From the NCBI GenBank assembly GCA_030460725.1, contig JAKECL010000053.1, forward strand, positions 1 to 8,496: a stretch of 8,496 nt of DNA, read 5' to 3'. The stretch comes from Propionibacterium sp. GTDB lineage: Bacteria > Actinomycetota > Actinomycetes > Actinomycetales > Actinomycetaceae. The notes beneath the pieces were generated by a model. It was given only the letters and a program-made list of their open reading frames with translations, was not told the origin of the DNA and did no database searches. Positions 6,976-8,496 of the stretch are shown piece by piece (position 1 is the stretch's first letter; every line of letters starts with the position of its first letter). A program made the position numbers and the translations under genes.

Positions 6976-6991
6976 TTCACCAGCGGGTGAA
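6976..6991. promoter_or_regulatory. TTCACC/GGTGAA palindrome upstream of the SipW module
   Basis: TTCACC (6976-6981), four bases AGCG, then GGTGAA (6986-6991), a perfect 6-bp dyad. It lies 11 bases upstream of the TTGACG hexamer at 7003, where a repressor or activator would act. A further GGTGAA copy is at 6890-6895. The regulator is unknown. Confidence 0.35.
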
Positions 6992-7002
6992 ACGGTCTCG
7001 CC

Positions 7003-7031
7003 TTGACGAGGGCGACATCTGATGGAAATCT
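7003..7031 (+). promoter_or_regulatory. Weak candidate promoter for the SipW module
   Basis: TTGACG (7003-7008) matches a -35 hexamer at 5 of 6 positions. A poor -10 (AAATCT, 7026-7031) lies at a 17-base spacing and matches only at the conserved second A and last T. It would give a leader of about 110 bases before the ATG at 7151. A second TTGACG at 7071-7076 has no good -10 at normal spacing. Confidence 0.25.
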
Positions 7032-7033
7032 GA
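7017..7033. repeat. ATCTGA direct repeat with 11-bp period
   Basis: ATCTGA occurs at 7017-7022 and 7028-7033, one helical turn apart, overlapping the candidate spacer and -10 region. Response regulators of the OmpR/PhoP type bind direct repeats with 11-bp spacing, so this is a possible activator or repressor site. Two short copies can arise by chance. Confidence 0.25.
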
Positions 7034-7150
7034 CTAACTGTTCAGAGAAGGGTGCTGATCAGCGACTTCATTGACGTCGCGCAGCTTGAGGATTCTGTGT
7101 CCGCAGGGTCCCCCCGCCACTTGCCCACGTCCCAGAAGGGTCGATCCATC

Positions 7151-7741
7151 ATGTCCTCACACCGCGCAGACACGTCCTCCGACAGGGGTTCCCGCACGTC
7201 CCGCGCCGTGCGGCTGGGAGCCGTGCTCCTGGCCCTCGTCGGCGTCACCGCCGCAGCCACCTCCGCAGGCTTCACCGACGGCGCGTGGTTCACGGGTTCC
7301 GCAGCTGCCGGGACCGTGGAGCTGCAGGGGTCGCTGGACGGGAAGAACTGGCAGGACGCCGACACCCAGGACCAGGGCATTGCGATCCAGATCCCCGCGG
7401 AGACCTTCGACAACATGGTTCCCGGCGACAAGCGCACGGTGACGGTCCACCTCCACAACGATTCCACCGTCCCGGTCATCGTCTCCAAGGAGCTCCTGGC
7501 ATCGGGTCCCCTCCTGGCTGACGACGAGACCACCAAGACCCTGGAGTTCGCGAAGGGCGCCAGCGCGCAGACCGTGGAACTTGCTGCCAATGACGCAACG
7601 AGTGACCAGGATGACACGACGGCCACCCTCACCATCACGGCAGGGGACTGGGCCGAGGACCTGGAGGCCTCCCAGGCCTCCGCGAACACCCTCTCCCTGC
7701 ACTTCACCGCCCAGGCCGTCCCCACCGTTTCCGGCAACTGA
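7151..7741 (+). CDS. TasA/CalY-like exported protein with SipW-dependent-type signal peptide
   Basis: 196 aa. ATG at 7151 follows AGAAGGG (7134-7140) by 10 bases; the frame is open upstream to a GTG at 7052, but the extension is unlike a signal peptide. An Arg-rich n-region (R12, R15, R18, R21) is followed by a hydrophobic core (about 22-35). The segment ATSAGFTDGAW (36-46) aligns with the TasA cleavage region, where a Phe-x-Asp follows the small residues. The mature part resembles TasA in order: AGTVELQG (53-60, like SGTLDLS), VPGDKRT (90-96, like KPGDKLT), HNDSTVPV (102-109, like ENNGSLAI) and a late strand TLSLHFTAQ (180-188). It has no cysteine, no LPXTG motif and no C-terminal membrane segment, so it is released or assembled non-covalently. 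It is shorter than TasA (about 260 aa). It lies 18 bases before sipW, its probable processing enzyme. Role in fibres or biofilm is inferred. Confidence 0.8.
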   Translation: MSSHRADTSSDRGSRTSRAVRLGAVLLALVGVTAAATSAGFTDGAWFTGSAAAGTVELQGSLDGKNWQDADTQDQGIAIQIPAETFDNMVPGDKRTVTVHLHNDSTVPVIVSKELLASGPLLADDETTKTLEFAKGASAQTVELAANDATSDQDDTTATLTITAGDWAEDLEASQASANTLSLHFTAQAVPTVSGN

Positions 7742-7759
7742 GTTGAGGAGTCCCAGGGG

Positions 7760-8332
7760 ATGAGCGTTGTGAGGGCCCTCGCCCACGGGGTGCGCGCGGT
7801 TGTCGTTGCCGGCGTCGTGGTGGTCGCGGTGTCAGCCATCGCCGTGTTCGCCCTGGCGCGCCTGGGGTACGTCAACCCCCTGGTCGTGATCTCGGGTTCC
7901 ATGGAACCGGGGATCAGCAGGGGTGACCTGCTGATTGACACGAGGGTCGCTGTATCGGACCTCCGGGTCGGTCAGGTCGTCTCCATCGCTCCTGACGCCG
8001 ACCATGTCCCGGTCTCACACCGCATCGTCGAGATGAGCCGCGAGGGGGACCAGGCGCTGCTGCACCTCAAGGGCGATGCGAACACCACCATGGATGCTCC
8101 CCTCTACCAGGCCTCAGGCACGGTGTGGGCACCGCGCTGGCGGATCCCACTGGCGGGCTTCGTGTTGGAGAAGCTCGTCAGACCCGCAGTGATGGTTCCA
8201 CTGGCCCTCGCGGTGGTCGGGTTGATCGTCCTCGCGATGGTGCCGCCCGCTCCCAAGGGGCGGCGCGGCGTGAGACGTGGTCCACTCGCCCTCGCGCTGC
8301 GACGCCCGGGAAAGGGGCGGGCAGCGGCATGA
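7760..8332 (+). CDS. sipW: SipW-type signal peptidase I (S26B, Ser-His)
   Basis: 190 aa membrane-bound signal peptidase, active site outside the cell. ATG at 7760 has GAGGAG (7745-7750) nine bases upstream. An N-terminal membrane segment (about 12-34) precedes box B, ISGSMEPG (44-51), with nucleophile S47. SHRIVE (86-91) carries H87 where the general base is Lys in ordinary bacterial SPase I. This Ser-His arrangement is typical of SipW, archaeal and ER signal peptidases. The acidic box is KGDANTTMDAP (104-114), with D106. A second membrane segment (about 142-161) and a basic, Arg-rich cytoplasmic tail follow, as in SipW. It is sandwiched between two genes with SipW-like signal peptides and overlaps the downstream one by ATGA, so these are its likely substrates. 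The family call is firm; substrate pairing rests on context. Confidence 0.9.
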   Translation: MSVVRALAHGVRAVVVAGVVVVAVSAIAVFALARLGYVNPLVVISGSMEPGISRGDLLIDTRVAVSDLRVGQVVSIAPDADHVPVSHRIVEMSREGDQALLHLKGDANTTMDAPLYQASGTVWAPRWRIPLAGFVLEKLVRPAVMVPLALAVVGLIVLAMVPPAPKGRRGVRRGPLALALRRPGKGRAAA

Positions 8333-8496
8333 CCCACCCCCGCCGCAGAGTGACCGCCAGGACACTGGTCATCGGGATCCTGACGGTGACCCTGCTCGGA
8401 GCGGGAGTGGCTGGCGCCGCCGGTTGGTTCGACGATGCCCAGTTCCGAGCCGGTGTCAGCTCCGGCTCATGGTCTCCCACGCCCGGCCCCACAGTC
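8329..8496 (+). CDS. 5' part of a second exported protein with a SipW-like signal peptide (truncated by window end)
   Basis: Only the first 56 codons are present, in frame to the last base. ATG at 8329 overlaps the sipW stop (ATGA), and AAAGGGG at 8311-8317 lies 11 bases before it. The N-terminus has a basic region (R5-R7, R11), a hydrophobic core (about 12-27) and a junction GAAGWFDDAQFRAG (29-42). That junction has the same small residues followed by Phe-Asp and then Ala-Gly as the protein encoded at 7151. The visible mature start is Ser/Gly/Pro/Thr-rich (S45-V56), possibly a linker. It is probably processed by the adjacent SipW, either as a second matrix subunit or as a fibre anchor like TapA. 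Its full length and fold cannot be judged from this window. Confidence 0.7.
   Translation, partial: MTHPRRRVTARTLVIGILTVTLLGAGVAGAAGWFDDAQFRAGVSSGSWSPTPGPTV

Larger units (their letters stand above)
6774..7150. other. 377-base intergenic region between divergent phosphatase and SipW-module genes
   Basis: I see no gene here that I can support. The stretch from about 6840 to 7060 is less GC-rich than its surroundings and must hold promoters for both directions. It carries a 10-bp inverted repeat (6835-6844/6910-6919), a TGAATG/CATTCA palindrome (6892-6909), a TTCACC/GGTGAA palindrome (6976-6991), an ATCTGA direct repeat (7017-7033), a short GCGAC/GTCGC dyad (7062-7066/7076-7080), and two TTGACG hexamers (7003-7008, 7071-7076). 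On the minus strand the phosphatase frame stays open to 6980, but codons beyond about 6870 lose the strong G/C third-position bias, which argues against coding there. Confidence 0.7.

Noticed and set aside
6774..6980. Upstream extension of the phosphatase reading frame to 6980
   Set aside because: Third-position G/C bias fades, the region is full of dyad symmetries, and the ATG at 6773 has a well-placed GGAG. The part from 6774 to 6806 cannot be fully excluded.
7052..7150. Alternative start of the exported protein at GTG 7052
   Set aside because: The added residues are acidic and polar, would bury the basic n-region of the signal peptide, and have no well-spaced ribosome binding site.
7760..8332. 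Ordinary Lys-dependent signal peptidase I (LepB)
   Set aside because: The general-base position is SHR (H87) instead of Lys, and the neighbours carry SipW-type signal peptides.
1..8496. CRISPR array, tRNA, rRNA, insertion sequence or attachment site
   Set aside because: No spaced repeats, clover-leaf sequence, transposase or terminal-repeat pair was found on reading both strands.

Overview
The window is GC-rich DNA with strong G/C preference at third codon positions, tightly packed genes and stop/start overlaps, as expected for an actinobacterium (Actinomycetales; Actinomycetaceae is my guess, with low confidence). No rRNA, tRNA, CRISPR array or transposase is visible.

Left block (75-6080, + strand): a histidine-utilisation operon of four translationally coupled genes. 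They run in roughly reverse pathway order: an M20 metallo-amidohydrolase of the allantoate amidohydrolase/N-carbamoyl-amino-acid hydrolase type, hutF (formimidoylglutamate deiminase), hutI (imidazolonepropionase) and hutU (urocanate hydratase). Together they would turn urocanate into imidazolonepropionate, formimidoylglutamate, N-formylglutamate and, if the M20 enzyme replaces HutG, glutamate plus formate. HutH (histidine ammonia-lyase) and a regulator are not in the window. HutU is the long form (about 686 aa) instead of the common form of about 550 aa. The 74 bases in front of the operon carry alternating GGAA/TTCC half-sites that look like an operator.

Middle (6081-7150): two GC-rich hairpins follow hutU. 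A low-molecular-weight protein tyrosine phosphatase gene lies on the minus strand, convergent with hutU. A 377-base intergenic region then separates it from the divergent right-hand block. That region is relatively AT-rich and full of dyad symmetries: a 10-bp inverted repeat with 65 bases between the arms, a TetR-like palindrome, another palindrome, and an 11-bp-periodic direct repeat.

Right block (7151-8496, + strand): a SipW-type secretion module. It has a TasA/CalY-like exported protein, a SipW-like signal peptidase with a Ser-His pair, and the 5' end of a second small exported protein whose N-terminus resembles a SipW-dependent signal peptide. By analogy with the Bacillus tapA-sipW-tasA operon, this may build a protein fibre or surface layer. 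The window cuts off the third gene.
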